DNA of 64,000 nt from Hyphomicrobium sp. (GCA_017512425.1 JAFWGI010000015.1:310001-374000); one strand, 5' to 3'; shown: positions 14,965 to 24,568, counted from the stretch's first letter. Program-made: numbers and translations. The notes: generated by a model not told the origin, from the letters alone.

Positions 14965-17883
14965 TTACTCCGCCGGCTCGAGGCGCGCTTCTTTCGAAAT
15001 GCGCTTGTTTTCGACTTCGCGCGCTTCCCACTCTTCCTGCCAGTCGGACGGCGCGTTCGATACGTTCACCTGGACCGCTGTCACCTTGTACTCAGGGCAG
15101 TTGGTGGCCCAGTCCGAGTTGTCGGTAGTGATGACGTTGGCACCCGTCACCGGATGGTGGAACGTCGTGTAGACAACGCCTTGCGGCATGCGATCCGAGA
15201 CCTTTGCGGTCAACGACGTGGCGCCAACGCGGCTCTGCAGCGACACGCGCATGCCGGTCTTGATGCCGCGCACTTCGGCGTCATGCGGATGCAGTTCGAG
15301 GATGTCCTCGGGGTGCCACGCGACGTTGTCCGTGCGCCGCGTCTGAGCACCGACGTTGTAGTGCGCAAGAATGCGGCCCGTTGTCAGGATCAGCGGGAAG
15401 TTGCGGTTCGTGCGTTCAGCGGTCGGCACGAAGCCGGTCAGCATGAAGCGGCCCTTGCCGCGGGTGAAGTCTTCGATGTGCATGACCGGCATGCCTTCTG
15501 GATACTCGTCATTGCACGGCCACTGGATCGAACCCAGTTCGTCGAGACGCTCGTAGGAAACGCCGTGGAACGTCGGCGTCAGGCGGGCGATTTCATCCAT
15601 GATTTCGGACGCCGAATTGTAGTGCATCGGATAGCCCATCGCGGTTGCGACGCGGCTGACGACCTCCCACTCGTGCATGCCCTGCTTCGGACGCATGACC
15701 TGGCGGACGCGGTTGATACGGCGTTCGGCGTTAGTGAAGGTGCCGTCCTTTTCAAGAAACGATGTGCCCGGCAAGAAGACGTGCGCGAAGGCTGCCGTTT
15801 CGTTCAAGAAGAGATCCTGAACGACGACGATATCCATCGACGACAGCGCATGCTCGACGTGGTGCGTATTCGGGTCCGACTGGGCGATGTCCTCGCCCTG
15901 GATGAAGAGACCCATGAACGAACCGTCAGATGCCGCATCGAACATGTTCGGAATGCGCAAGCCCGGCTCGGCCGAGAGCTTGGTGTTCCATTCCTTTTCG
16001 AACATGCTGCGCGTTTCGTTGTTCGAGACGTGGCGGTAGCCCGGGAACTCGTGTGGGAACGAGCCCATGTCGCACGAACCCTGCACGTTGTTCTGACCGC
16101 GCAACGGGTTCACGCCAACGCCTTCGCGGCCGATGTTGCCGGTTGCCATCGCGATGTTGGCCATCGCCATGACCATCGTTGAACCCTGGCTGTGCTCTGT
16201 GACGCCGAGGCCGTAGTAGATCGCGGCGTTGCCGCCCGTCGCATAGAGGCGTGCCGCTTCGCGGACCTGCTGCGCGGGAACGCCGGTGACGGCCTCAAGC
16301 GCTTCCGGCGAATTTTCCGGCTGCTTGATGAACTCTTCCCAGCGAATGAAGTCGGTCTTTTCGCAGCGGCGGTTGACGAACTTGCGGTCGATCAGGTTTT
16401 CGGTCGCAATGACGTGGCCGATCGCATTCATGATCGCGACGTTCGTCGACGGCTGAAGCTGCAAGTGGTAATCGGCCTGGACGTGTGGCGAGCGCACGAT
16501 ATCGGTGCGGCGCGGATCGATGACGATCAGCTTCGCGCCTTCGCGCAGCCGCTTCTTCATGCGCGAGCCGAACACCGGATGGCCGTCTGTCGGATTGGCG
16601 CCGACGACCATGATCACGTCGCACTTGTCGACGCTCTTGAAGTCCTGGGTGCCGGCCGATTCACCGAACGTCTGCTTCAAGCCGTAACCGGTCGGCGAGT
16701 GGCAGACGCGGGCGCAGGTATCGATGTTGTTGGTGTTGAACGCGGCGCGCACCATGCGCTGCACCGCGTAGACTTCTTCGTTGGTGGTACGCGACGACGT
16801 GATGCCGCCGATCGAATCCTTGCCGTACTTCGCCTGCGTATCCTTGAGGCGCTTGGCGGCGTAGTTGATGGCTTCGTCCCACGAGACGACCTGCCACTCA
16901 TCGGTGATCTTTTCGCGGATCATCGGCGTCAATACGCGGTCCTTGTGGGTCGCGTAGCCGAATGCGAAGCGGCCCTTGACGCACGAGTGGCCTTCGTTGG
17001 CGCCGCCGTCTTTGTAGGGGACCATGCGAACGACTTGTTCGCCCTGCATTTCAGCTTTGAACGAGCAGCCGACGCCGCAGTAGGCGCAGGTCGTGACGAG
17101 CGAGTGCTCGGGCTGACCCATATCGAGAACGGACTTTTCGATCAGCGTTGCTGTCGGGCAAGCCTGAACGCAGGCGCCGCATGAGACGCATTCGGACGCA
17201 AGGAACTGTTCATCCATGCCTGCCGAGACGTGGGAGGCAAATCCGCGACCGTCGATCGTGAGTGCGAACGTGCCCTGAACTTCTTCGCAGGCGCGGACGC
17301 AGCGCGAACATACGATGCACTTCGACGGGTCGAACTGGAAGTACGGGTTAGACGTGTCCTTGCCCTTGTACGTTTCGTTGATCGAACCGTCGTGGTTCTT
17401 GGCGAACACATGGTTCTCGCCGTCGTAGCCGTAGCGGACTTCGCGCAGGCCGACAGCGCCGGCCATGTCTTGGAGTTCGCAGTCGCCGTTGGCGCCGCAG
17501 GTTAAGCAGTCCAGCGGATGGTCCGAAATGTAAAGTTCCATCACGCCTTTGCGGAGCTTGGCGAGACGTTCGTTCTGGGTCGTGACCTTGATGCCAGGCG
17601 CGACGGGTGTCGTGCACGAAGCCGGTGTGCCGCGGCGGCCTTCGATTTCGCAGAGGCAAAGACGGCACGAACCCCAGGCGTCGAGCATGTCCGTCGCGCA
17701 GAGCTTCGGTATCTGGACGCCGAGCTGCATGGCGGCGTTCATGATCGACGTGCCTTCCGGCACTGTCACTTCGCGGCCGTCGATCTCGAGCGTGACCATG
17801 TGCGTCGCATCGGTCAGCTCCGGCGTCGGCGTGCCGTAGTCGATCTCTTTGATCAGGGTCATCGGCTTAACGTGCTTATTCAT
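14965..17883 (-). CDS. fdsA: NAD-dependent formate dehydrogenase alpha subunit
   Basis: The product has 972 residues. It oxidises formate to CO2 at a molybdenum bis-MGD centre and passes electrons through Fe-S clusters to FdsB. In order: a ferredoxin-like [2Fe-2S] domain (WGSCRLCLCEIEG, ~60-90), a NuoG-like cluster site (DCLTCGANGDCEL), two [4Fe-4S] sites (CIVCSRCVRACEE and CVSCGACVQACPT), a further [4Fe-4S] site (CAYCGVGC), and the molybdopterin domains. The metal ligand is the Cys in RVCHSPTGYG, encoded by TGC, so this is a cysteine and not a selenocysteine enzyme. It ends with the cofactor-closing domain. It is cytoplasmic; no Tat signal is present. Confidence 0.96.
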   Translation of the reverse strand: MNKHVKPMTLIKEIDYGTPTPELTDATHMVTLEIDGREVTVPEGTSIMNAAMQLGVQIPKLCATDMLDAWGSCRLCLCEIEGRRGTPASCTTPVAPGIKVTTQNERLAKLRKGVMELYISDHPLDCLTCGANGDCELQDMAGAVGLREVRYGYDGENHVFAKNHDGSINETYKGKDTSNPYFQFDPSKCIVCSRCVRACEEVQGTFALTIDGRGFASHVSAGMDEQFLASECVSCGACVQACPTATLIEKSVLDMGQPEHSLVTTCAYCGVGCSFKAEMQGEQVVRMVPYKDGGANEGHSCVKGRFAFGYATHKDRVLTPMIREKITDEWQVVSWDEAINYAAKRLKDTQAKYGKDSIGGITSSRTTNEEVYAVQRMVRAAFNTNNIDTCARVCHSPTGYGLKQTFGESAGTQDFKSVDKCDVIMVVGANPTDGHPVFGSRMKKRLREGAKLIVIDPRRTDIVRSPHVQADYHLQLQPSTNVAIMNAIGHVIATENLIDRKFVNRRCEKTDFIRWEEFIKQPENSPEALEAVTGVPAQQVREAARLYATGGNAAIYYGLGVTEHSQGSTMVMAMANIAMATGNIGREGVGVNPLRGQNNVQGSCDMGSFPHEFPGYRHVSNNETRSMFEKEWNTKLSAEPGLRIPNMFDAASDGSFMGLFIQGEDIAQSDPNTHHVEHALSSMDIVVVQDLFLNETAAFAHVFLPGTSFLEKDGTFTNAERRINRVRQVMRPKQGMHEWEVVSRVATAMGYPMHYNSASEIMDEIARLTPTFHGVSYERLDELGSIQWPCNDEYPEGMPVMHIEDFTRGKGRFMLTGFVPTAERTNRNFPLILTTGRILAHYNVGAQTRRTDNVAWHPEDILELHPHDAEVRGIKTGMRVSLQSRVGATSLTAKVSDRMPQGVVYTTFHHPVTGANVITTDNSDWATNCPEYKVTAVQVNVSNAPSDWQEEWEAREVENKRISKEARLEPAE

Positions 17884-17913
17884 GGTCCCGTCCTCGCTGA
17901 GGTCGTCTTGGTT

Positions 17914-19479
17914 CTACTCGGCGGCTTCCGCCAGAAACTTGTTCTTGCCCGGCTTATTGAAATCGTCCGGGAATCCTTTAACGGCGCTCATCACCGGGAA
18001 CGGCGTCAGGCCGCCCATCGCACAGAGCGAACCGTCTGCCATTGTCACGCACAGATCGGCGAGAAGTTCCATATTCTTGGCGCGGTTGTCGTCGGCGATG
18101 ATCTTGTCGATGGTTTCGACGCCGCGCGTCGAGCCGATGCGGCAGGGCGTGCACTTGCCGCAGCTTTCGAGCACGCAGAATTCCATCGCGAAGCGCGCCA
18201 TCTTTGCCATATCGACAGTGTCGTCGAAGACTACAAGGCCGCCGTGGCCGACCATCGCATCAACTTTTGCAAATTCTTCGTAATCCATCGGCACGTCGAA
18301 CTTGGATTCGGGCAGATATGCTCCGAGTGGGCCGCCGACTTGCACCGCGCGCACCGGCCGGCCGGTCGCCGTGCCGCCGCCCCAGTCTTCTACGAGTTCG
18401 CGGGTCGTGACGCCGAATGCCTTTTCGACGAGACCGCCCTGCTTGATGTTGCCTGCGATCTGGAACGCGAGCGTGCCGCGCGAACGGCCGACGCCGTAGT
18501 TCTTGTAGAACTCGCCACCCTTGTCGAGAATGATCGGGACAGCCGCAAAGCTCATAACGTTGTTGATGATCGTCGGCTTGCCGAACAGACCCTCGATGGC
18601 CGGGATCGGCGGCTTGTAGCGGACGATGCCGCGCTTGCCTTCGATCGACTCAAGCATTGAGGTTTCTTCGCCGCAGATATACGCGCCAGCGCCCCGGCGG
18701 ACGTAGAGATCGAACGAATAGTTCGAACCCTGGATGTTGTCGCCGAGCCAGTTGGCTTTGCGCGCGATCTCGATGGCTTCCTTCAGAACGTTGATGGCGT
18801 GCGGGTATTCCGAGCGTATGTAGATGTAGCCCTTGGTAGCGCCGCCGGCGATTGCGGCGATCGTCATGCCTTCGATCAGGCAGTAGGGATCGCCTTCCAT
18901 CAACATGCGGTCGGCGAACGTGCCGCTATCGCCTTCGTCGGCGTTGCACGCGACGTACTTCTGATCGCCCTTGAGGTCGTGGACCGTCTTCCATTTGATG
19001 CCGGTCGGGAAGCCTGCGCCGCCGCGGCCGCGCAGACCCGACGTCGTGACTTCGGTCACGATGTCGATCGGCTTCATGTCGATGGCATTCTTCAAGCCCT
19101 TGAAGCCGTCATACTTGATGTAGTCTTCGATCGACAGCGGATCGGTGATGCCGCAGCGCGCGAACGTCAGGCGCTCCTGCTTTTTGAAATACGGAATGTC
19201 TTCTGTCAGGCCGTGGCCAAGTTTATGCGATTTTCCTTCGAGAAAACCGCTTTTGAAAAGGTCAGCGACGTCGCCCGGAGTGACAGGGCCATATGCGACG
19301 CGACCCGTGGGGGTCTCGACCTCGACCAACGGTTCGAGATAGAGCATGCCGCGCGAGCCATTGCGGATGAGGCGCACCTGCTTTTTGAGTTTGACAGCTT
19401 CGGCCAGGATCGCTGACGCGACTTCATCGGCGCCGACCGACAGTGCGGCGGCATCGCGTGGAACGTAAACGGTGATCAT
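17914..19479 (-). CDS. fdsB: NAD-dependent formate dehydrogenase beta subunit (NuoF-like)
   Basis: The product has 521 residues. It is the diaphorase subunit that binds FMN and NAD and reduces NAD+. The N-terminal ~120 residues are a thioredoxin-like [2Fe-2S]-domain fold as in FdsB, without a clear full Cys set. The NuoF core follows, with the nucleotide/FMN motif GLRGRGGAGFPTGIKWK, GAGAYICGEETSMLESIEGK, and the [4Fe-4S] site ESCGKCTPCR. Its ATG overlaps the stop of fdsG by four bases and fdsA starts 30 bases downstream, so the three are co-translated. Confidence 0.95.
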   Translation of the reverse strand: MITVYVPRDAAALSVGADEVASAILAEAVKLKKQVRLIRNGSRGMLYLEPLVEVETPTGRVAYGPVTPGDVADLFKSGFLEGKSHKLGHGLTEDIPYFKKQERLTFARCGITDPLSIEDYIKYDGFKGLKNAIDMKPIDIVTEVTTSGLRGRGGAGFPTGIKWKTVHDLKGDQKYVACNADEGDSGTFADRMLMEGDPYCLIEGMTIAAIAGGATKGYIYIRSEYPHAINVLKEAIEIARKANWLGDNIQGSNYSFDLYVRRGAGAYICGEETSMLESIEGKRGIVRYKPPIPAIEGLFGKPTIINNVMSFAAVPIILDKGGEFYKNYGVGRSRGTLAFQIAGNIKQGGLVEKAFGVTTRELVEDWGGGTATGRPVRAVQVGGPLGAYLPESKFDVPMDYEEFAKVDAMVGHGGLVVFDDTVDMAKMARFAMEFCVLESCGKCTPCRIGSTRGVETIDKIIADDNRAKNMELLADLCVTMADGSLCAMGGLTPFPVMSAVKGFPDDFNKPGKNKFLAEAAE

Positions 19480-20000
19480 GCTGCGGTCTCCTTGCTCAGA
19501 CCAGCGACGATCTCGTCGAAGCGCTTAGCGTCGACTTTACCGTAGAGTTTATCACCGATGAGGATTGCTGGCGACAGAGCGCAGTTGCCGAGGCAAAACA
19601 CTTGTTCGATCGTGACGCTGCCATCGGGCGAGGTGCCGCCCATGTCCGTCTTCAAAGATTTTTCAGCGTGCTTGCAAAGATGGTCAGTCCCCATCGACTG
19701 GCAGGCTTCTGCGCGACAGATTTTTATCGTGTGACGACCGACCGGCTCGCGCTTGAAGTCATGGTAAAAAGTGACGACGCCGTGGACTTCGGCTCTGGAC
19801 AGGTTGACCGCGTTGGCGATGACGGGCAGCACGCTCTCGGGAACGTAGCCAAGCTCGTGTTGAACGTCGTGCAGAATTTCAAGCAGCTCGGACGCGCGGT
19901 TTCCGTGGCTGGCACAAACCGACAGCGCTTTCAATTCAGCCGGATTGGACGCAGATTTGACCGGCGCAGGCGCCAGCCCAGATTTCGGTTTTTTGGACAT
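19476..20000 (-). CDS. fdsG: NAD-dependent formate dehydrogenase gamma subunit (NuoE-like)
   Basis: The product has 174 residues, the first gene of the fds operon. It has a Lys/Pro/Ala-rich N-terminus, a helical bundle (LLEILHDVQHELGYVPESVL) and a thioredoxin-like [2Fe-2S] domain with the ligand pairs CRAEACQSMG and FCLGNCALSP. It passes electrons between FdsA clusters and the flavin subunit. The stop overlaps the fdsB start. The 230-base space upstream holds a LysR-type operator candidate. Confidence 0.94.
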   Translation of the reverse strand: MSKKPKSGLAPAPVKSASNPAELKALSVCASHGNRASELLEILHDVQHELGYVPESVLPVIANAVNLSRAEVHGVVTFYHDFKREPVGRHTIKICRAEACQSMGTDHLCKHAEKSLKTDMGGTSPDGSVTIEQVFCLGNCALSPAILIGDKLYGKVDAKRFDEIVAGLSKETAA

Positions 20001-20120
20001 TCGGGTCTTTGTTCCTGAGGGCCGCCAGACCCTTGTCGCAGCAACTTATTACACTTTCGTCGCAGTCTAGAACTTCTCTCATTTTCGGCCAACGTTCAAA
20101 TCGGTTTTGCCAATCTTATG

Positions 20121-20135
20121 ATCGATATAATCGAT
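20121..20135 (-). promoter_or_regulatory. LysR-type binding site candidate (ATC-N9-GAT) before fdsG
   Basis: ATCGATATAATCGAT lies ~120 bases upstream of the fdsG start. It is an ATC-N9-GAT dyad that contains T-N11-A (T at 20122, A at 20134), the classic LysR-family recognition pattern. A lysR gene is the next gene upstream. Binding is inference. Confidence 0.55.
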
Positions 20136-20232
20136 GAGAAAGTTGTCGAACTGTGCTGGACGTCGCAGTTCGGCGTTTGAGAAGCCGTTTTGGATATACA
20201 TTTCATAGTCTTGCGAGCTTGAACGCTGGCTA

Positions 20233-21138
20233 CTAAGTCATCGCAGTCGCCGAGAACGAGGCCGCGGCCTCGCAAAAAGCCTTCACAAGCGGGCCGAGCG
20301 GGTCGCGGGCGACAGCGACGACGCCGACGCTGTGGGCGACCTCGGGCTGCTTCAGCGGGATCGCCGTAATGCCGGGCTCTGTGCCGACAATGCCGAGGAT
20401 ATAGTCCGGCATGATGCTGGCGAGGCCCATCAGGCGGACATTCGACCAGAGATTGATGACTGAGTTCGTTTCAAGCGCCGGATGGGGCCGGCAATTGGCG
20501 GAGGCGAACGCGCGATCGATGATGCGCCGGTTCTGCATGTTGGTCGTCAGCATACCGAGCGGCAGGTCCGCGGCTTCGTTCCACGACACCGATTTTCGTT
20601 TTGCCAGCGGGTGGCCGTCCGGGACAAACAGACAGTAACGTTCAAGATAGAGCGGCAGCGACAGCAGGCCGGTGATGGGTTCGTTGTCGAGATACGTGAT
20701 GCCGACTTCGATCGAATAGTCTTCGAGGCCGCGCAGAATCTCCTCCGAGCTCATCGACATGACCGCAAAGTCGATATGCGGATGGATGGCACGAACCGCC
20801 TTCGTCAGAAGCGGGATCATCGGCAAAGCCGACGGAATCCCGCCGAGGACCACGCGGCCGGTCAGATCGGCGCCGCTCGAGCGGATCTGGGTCAGCTCCT
20901 GCTGCATCGATTGCCAGTTGTTGAGAATGAGCTGTGCCCATTTCAGAACGCGCTCGCCTTCGGCCGTCAAGCCTTGGTAGCGCTGGCCGCGTTCGACGAT
21001 CGGAATGCCGAGTTCAAGTTCGAGTTGCCGGATGCGCCCCGAGAGCGTTGGCTGGGTTACGTTGCATGCCATTGCGGCGCGCGTGAAGTGCTGTTCACGC
21101 GCGAGCGCCACGAGGTATTGCAGCTGACGGATGTCCAT
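20233..21138 (-). CDS. LysR family transcriptional regulator, probably of the fds operon
   Basis: The product has 301 residues. The N-terminal winged helix-turn-helix reads MDIRQLQYLVALAREQHFTR then ACNVTQPTLSGRIRQLE. The C-terminal ~210 residues are the periplasmic-binding-like effector domain (VVLGGIPSALPMIPLL, LPLGMLTTNMQNRRIID). FdsR regulators in other bacteria control fdsGBACD in response to formate, usually from a divergent gene. Here the gene points the same way as fds and ends 232 bases before fdsG. Assignment as FdsR rests on position. Confidence 0.85.
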   Translation of the reverse strand: MDIRQLQYLVALAREQHFTRAAMACNVTQPTLSGRIRQLELELGIPIVERGQRYQGLTAEGERVLKWAQLILNNWQSMQQELTQIRSSGADLTGRVVLGGIPSALPMIPLLTKAVRAIHPHIDFAVMSMSSEEILRGLEDYSIEVGITYLDNEPITGLLSLPLYLERYCLFVPDGHPLAKRKSVSWNEAADLPLGMLTTNMQNRRIIDRAFASANCRPHPALETNSVINLWSNVRLMGLASIMPDYILGIVGTEPGITAIPLKQPEVAHSVGVVAVARDPLGPLVKAFCEAAASFSATAMT

Positions 21139-21264
21139 ATCGAGTCCGGTTGCCGCCGGTTAACGCCCGGCTGTCATTGTTTGCGTGCGCTCAATTCAAG
21201 ACGGATGCGCACATTTTCGCAAGGCCGGCGTTATGGTTTGCTTAGCAGCAGACGTTGCGTGCCT

Positions 21265-22020
21265 TCAGTCTCCGCGCGCGGCGACGCCATCGCAGTCGAA
21301 GACATGACCCGAAAGCGACCGGCCGCGTTTCGAGGCCAGATAGATGGCGAGCGCCGCGACGTCGGGTTCGTTGGTCAGACAGGCGCCGTCGGTGAATGCG
21401 CCGCTCATCAGCACGCGCGGTCCAACACCATTGATGCGGATGCCGTGCTGCGCCCAGGTTTGGGCTTCGGCTTTGGTCATCGCCGCAAGCGCGGTGCGCG
21501 CGATGCCGGCAATCGCGGTCTCGCGGCCATTCTCGGGATGCGGCATGGTCAAGACGTTCAGGATCAAGCCTTCACTCAAGACGACGCGCATGCGGTTTGC
21601 GGTGACGCTCGTCAGGTGCGCGAGTGGTGTCAGCTTGTCGGAGACCAGTCGATCGACGGCGGCTTCGCTGGCAACGCCCGTCATGTCGCCGGCAGAAATT
21701 GTCTGCAAGTTGATGACGGCGTCGAGGCCGCCATAAGCTTGCGCCGCCGTTTGCGCGAAACGCACAGAAGCGTCTGCGCTGGTAATCGGGTCGGTATACA
21801 ACTTGATCTCGCTGGCGCTTTGCGACATCAGCGCGATGAGCGCGGTCATTTCCGGCGACAGATCGGTGGTGTGAACGATGAGGCGCGCTTTCAGGTCCGC
21901 AAAGGCGCGCGCGATGTCGACGCCGCCCGTCGTGCCGAGGCCCGTAATCAGGACGCGTGCACCGTTAAGCTCGCGAACAATTTCACTCTCAGGACTGGAA
22001 CCCACACGACCCATATACAT
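21265..22020 (-). CDS. SDR-fold protein with atypical catalytic residues
   Basis: About 251 residues from the ATG at 22020, which has AAGGGG upstream. The Rossmann start is ARVLITGLGTTGGVDIARAF and the end has GIRINGVGPRV and SLSGHVFDCDG, clearly the short-chain dehydrogenase/reductase fold. The active-site Tyr-x-x-x-Lys is not present: the corresponding segment reads AIAGIARTALAAMTKAEA, with Ala and Arg in those places. The Ser position also looks altered (LILNVLTMP). The glycine motif is shifted (TGLGTTGG). It may bind a nucleotide without normal catalysis. It is upstream of and codirectional with the LysR gene. Confidence 0.75.
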   Translation of the reverse strand: MYMGRVGSSPESEIVRELNGARVLITGLGTTGGVDIARAFADLKARLIVHTTDLSPEMTALIALMSQSASEIKLYTDPITSADASVRFAQTAAQAYGGLDAVINLQTISAGDMTGVASEAAVDRLVSDKLTPLAHLTSVTANRMRVVLSEGLILNVLTMPHPENGRETAIAGIARTALAAMTKAEAQTWAQHGIRINGVGPRVLMSGAFTDGACLTNEPDVAALAIYLASKRGRSLSGHVFDCDGVAARGD

Positions 22021-22453
22021 AGAGCAACATCCCCTTCGCCATCGCAATCGCCGGGAGGACTGGAGTGCCCCGGTCCACTGATACCACGCCGATTCGCCTA
22101 ACGAGACCTAAACAGCGCGCCGATTCGGGTTCACTGCTGTCTGGCGAGCGGCGGAATCGCGGCGAATACCGGGTGACTTCATGAGTGCTCCGTCGGCTGC
22201 ACGATTAAAACCGCGCGTTTTATTGTGTTGCTGAAGCCACAACGCGTGTTTCCGCCGTCGTGCAAGTTGCTGTCCCAGTTGTGCGCACGGGCGTCAAATG
22301 TGTGGCCAACATGTTGGAGCATATTGAAGATCAGCGGACGCGCTGGATTGGCGCGGTGGAAAATGGTGATAGATGCCGTCAGCGCATTGCGTTGCTCGGC
22401 TGCGCCACCGAAGCTTAACAGGACCGAATCGGTATTTGTGAGCTTTGCGCACC
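22021..22453. other. divergent intergenic region, SDR to EAL gene
   Basis: No gene or strong repeat is visible in these ~430 bases, which should hold the two divergent promoters. Open frames here have neither a ribosome site nor a recognisable product. Confidence 0.4.
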
Positions 22454-24538
22454 ATGACGACTGAAACGAACTTGCAACCTCTCGCTGGAAGCGTTCTGCC
22501 GGGCAGCAGCCCGGGCGGAAGTGGGCTGACGGGAGGCGGATTGTCTGATCAGGCCGTCCACGCGCTGCCGCATCAAGCGCTGTCCAATCAAACGCAGACA
22601 CATCAAACGCAATCCGGCAAAGCCAAAAGCCCGCAGAAAACGGCCCGGCAGGCGCGCGACCGTCTCGTGCTCCTCAGCATTGGACTGGTGACAGCGGCGA
22701 CAGCGGCGATGCTGTTCGTGCTGTTTGAATATTCCTTCGCGTCTTCGGTCCTGATTGGCGGCGGTGTCTGGTCGGCGCTGATGACGGTGCATTTGCAGAC
22801 GCAAAAATCTGCAGAGATCGCGCGTCTCAAGTCGGAGATTCAGCGTCTTGAAGCGTTGCGTGGGCAGCCGTCGAATCCGGGCCCGGTTGCAACCGAACAA
22901 ACCGCCAGCGACGGCGAACGCGGTCAGCGCCACGTGCGTGGTCTGATCAAGGGCGCTCCGCAAAACGGACCGCAATCCAATCCGCGGTGGGAAAATGCGC
23001 AGCGCACGGGCGCGCGGCCAACGCTTGGCAATGCCCCGCGCCGTGCGCCTGCGGATGCCACGCCGCAGGTCGTTGAAACCGCGTTGTGGCCGGGAACGGC
23101 GCTCAGCGCAGCCGACCCAATGCGCGACCAATGGGCGTTCCGGCCGCGCGAATCTGCCGATGGGCAAAGTATGCCATCGCAACCGGCATTTGCGCAGGAC
23201 GAGGCCGCAGCAGCATTGCCAGCAAGCGGGCCGCCCGCGAACATCGACGCCGATCTCGCGATGGTTCAACGCAAGATCAAGGCGCTGGCCGACGAAGTGA
23301 ACGCGTCCGATATCGTGCGCGATCGCGCAGCGGCGACTTCGGCCGGTCAACCACCAAAGCCGGCTGCGTCGGCATTGGAAGCGTCGATCGGCGAGTTGAA
23401 GGCGACCGCGCAATCGATGCGCAGCAGCAGCGGCCGGACGGGTGCGATTGTGCGCGACACGCCGCCTGATCAAGGGCAGTTGCCGTTGCCGCAAGGTCAA
23501 GCTTTGCCGTTCGAACTGCTGATCCCTGCGACGGCTGAACGGATTGCTGTTTCTCAGCCAGCGAATGCCGCGCCGACCCTCGCTGATCCGGCACCGCAGC
23601 CTGCAGCGCCGACGTTATCGATCGCGCCGGATGTTGTCGCAGCGTCGCCGCTTCAGGCAGCGGCGCCCGCCGTTGCATCGCAGTCATTCGGATTGCCGGA
23701 ATTGCCGTCGCTCGACTTCCCGCAGGCGCAATTGATTGCCGCCATGACGGCCGCCGAGCCGCCGCCGCGCAATCCGCGGCTGGAAGCCATCGTCGATGCG
23801 CTCGAAAACGGCGAAATGGATGTTTTCCTGTCGCCGATCGTGGCTTTGCAAAGCCATCAGGTCAGCCACTACGACGTCACCGTTCGTTTGAAAGCATCGG
23901 CGGGCGGCTACATCGACAATGCCGAACAGGAGCTGCAGCTCGCCGGCAGCGATCTGCTGGCGCTCTTCGATACGGCACGGCTGAAGCGCGCGGCGAGCCT
24001 CGCGCAACGGCTCGATGCTCACAACAAGAGCGGCTCGTTGCTCTCGGCCGTCAACGGTCCGTCGATCACCAACGCGGAGTTTCTGGAGACATTCGCGCGT
24101 GTGTTCGAAGAGCGCGACCGCATTTCCAATCAGCTTGTGTTGACGTTCACGCAGGCCGACCTCGAACAGTTCACGCCGTCGGCGTGGCAGGCGCTGGGCG
24201 ATATGCAGGCCTTCGGGTTCCGCTTTGCGCTCTCGAAAATCGATCACGTGGCGATGGACTTTGCATCGCTTGCGCAGCGCGGGTTCGCGTGCCTGCGCCT
24301 CGAAGCCAATGCCCTGATGCACGGTCTGCCGGCGCGTGACCGCTTCATCGAAGCCGATGAGCTGTGCCGTTACCTCGCCGGTGCCGGTATGACGCTCGTC
24401 GCCGATACGATCGATGACGAAGCGATCCGCGCGCGCGTGTTTGGCTTCGGCGTCCTGTTCGGCCAGGGCCGGCTTTTCGGTGGAGCGCGCCAGGTGAAAC
24501 TCGATCAATTGCCGAAGAGTGCGCCAGCGGCGGCGTAA
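22454..24538 (+). CDS. membrane protein with a degenerate EAL domain
   Basis: About 694 residues from the ATG at 22454, with no strong ribosome site. Residues ~70-120 contain two membrane helices around LSIGLVTAATAAMLFVLFEY. A coiled coil follows (~115-140) and then ~280 residues of Pro/Ala/Gln-rich low-complexity sequence. Residues ~445-690 have the EAL barrel outline (DVFLSPIVALQSHQVSHYDV, FRFALSKIDH, FGVLFGQGRLFG). The EAL tripeptide is replaced (YDVTVRL) and most metal ligands are absent, so c-di-GMP hydrolysis is unlikely. A role as a c-di-GMP effector or scaffold is inference. Confidence 0.8.
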   Translation: MTTETNLQPLAGSVLPGSSPGGSGLTGGGLSDQAVHALPHQALSNQTQTHQTQSGKAKSPQKTARQARDRLVLLSIGLVTAATAAMLFVLFEYSFASSVLIGGGVWSALMTVHLQTQKSAEIARLKSEIQRLEALRGQPSNPGPVATEQTASDGERGQRHVRGLIKGAPQNGPQSNPRWENAQRTGARPTLGNAPRRAPADATPQVVETALWPGTALSAADPMRDQWAFRPRESADGQSMPSQPAFAQDEAAAALPASGPPANIDADLAMVQRKIKALADEVNASDIVRDRAAATSAGQPPKPAASALEASIGELKATAQSMRSSSGRTGAIVRDTPPDQGQLPLPQGQALPFELLIPATAERIAVSQPANAAPTLADPAPQPAAPTLSIAPDVVAASPLQAAAPAVASQSFGLPELPSLDFPQAQLIAAMTAAEPPPRNPRLEAIVDALENGEMDVFLSPIVALQSHQVSHYDVTVRLKASAGGYIDNAEQELQLAGSDLLALFDTARLKRAASLAQRLDAHNKSGSLLSAVNGPSITNAEFLETFARVFEERDRISNQLVLTFTQADLEQFTPSAWQALGDMQAFGFRFALSKIDHVAMDFASLAQRGFACLRLEANALMHGLPARDRFIEADELCRYLAGAGMTLVADTIDDEAIRARVFGFGVLFGQGRLFGGARQVKLDQLPKSAPAAA

Positions 24539-24568
24539 CGCGGCGCTTTACAGCGATGACAACGCATC

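Noticed and set aside
14470..16182. 570-codon open frame on the plus strand opposite fdsA
   Set aside because: It is the antisense shadow of fdsA and fdhD in GC-rich DNA: the product is Arg/His/Asp-rich without family character, while the minus strand encodes clear Fe-S and molybdopterin motifs.
16717..16728. Selenocysteine codon at the formate dehydrogenase active site
   Set aside because: The metal-ligand position in RVCHSPT is encoded by TGC, an ordinary Cys codon.
20482..22101. 539-codon plus-strand open frame opposite the LysR and SDR genes
   Set aside because: Composition is that of an antisense frame, and both minus-strand genes have intact domain motifs.
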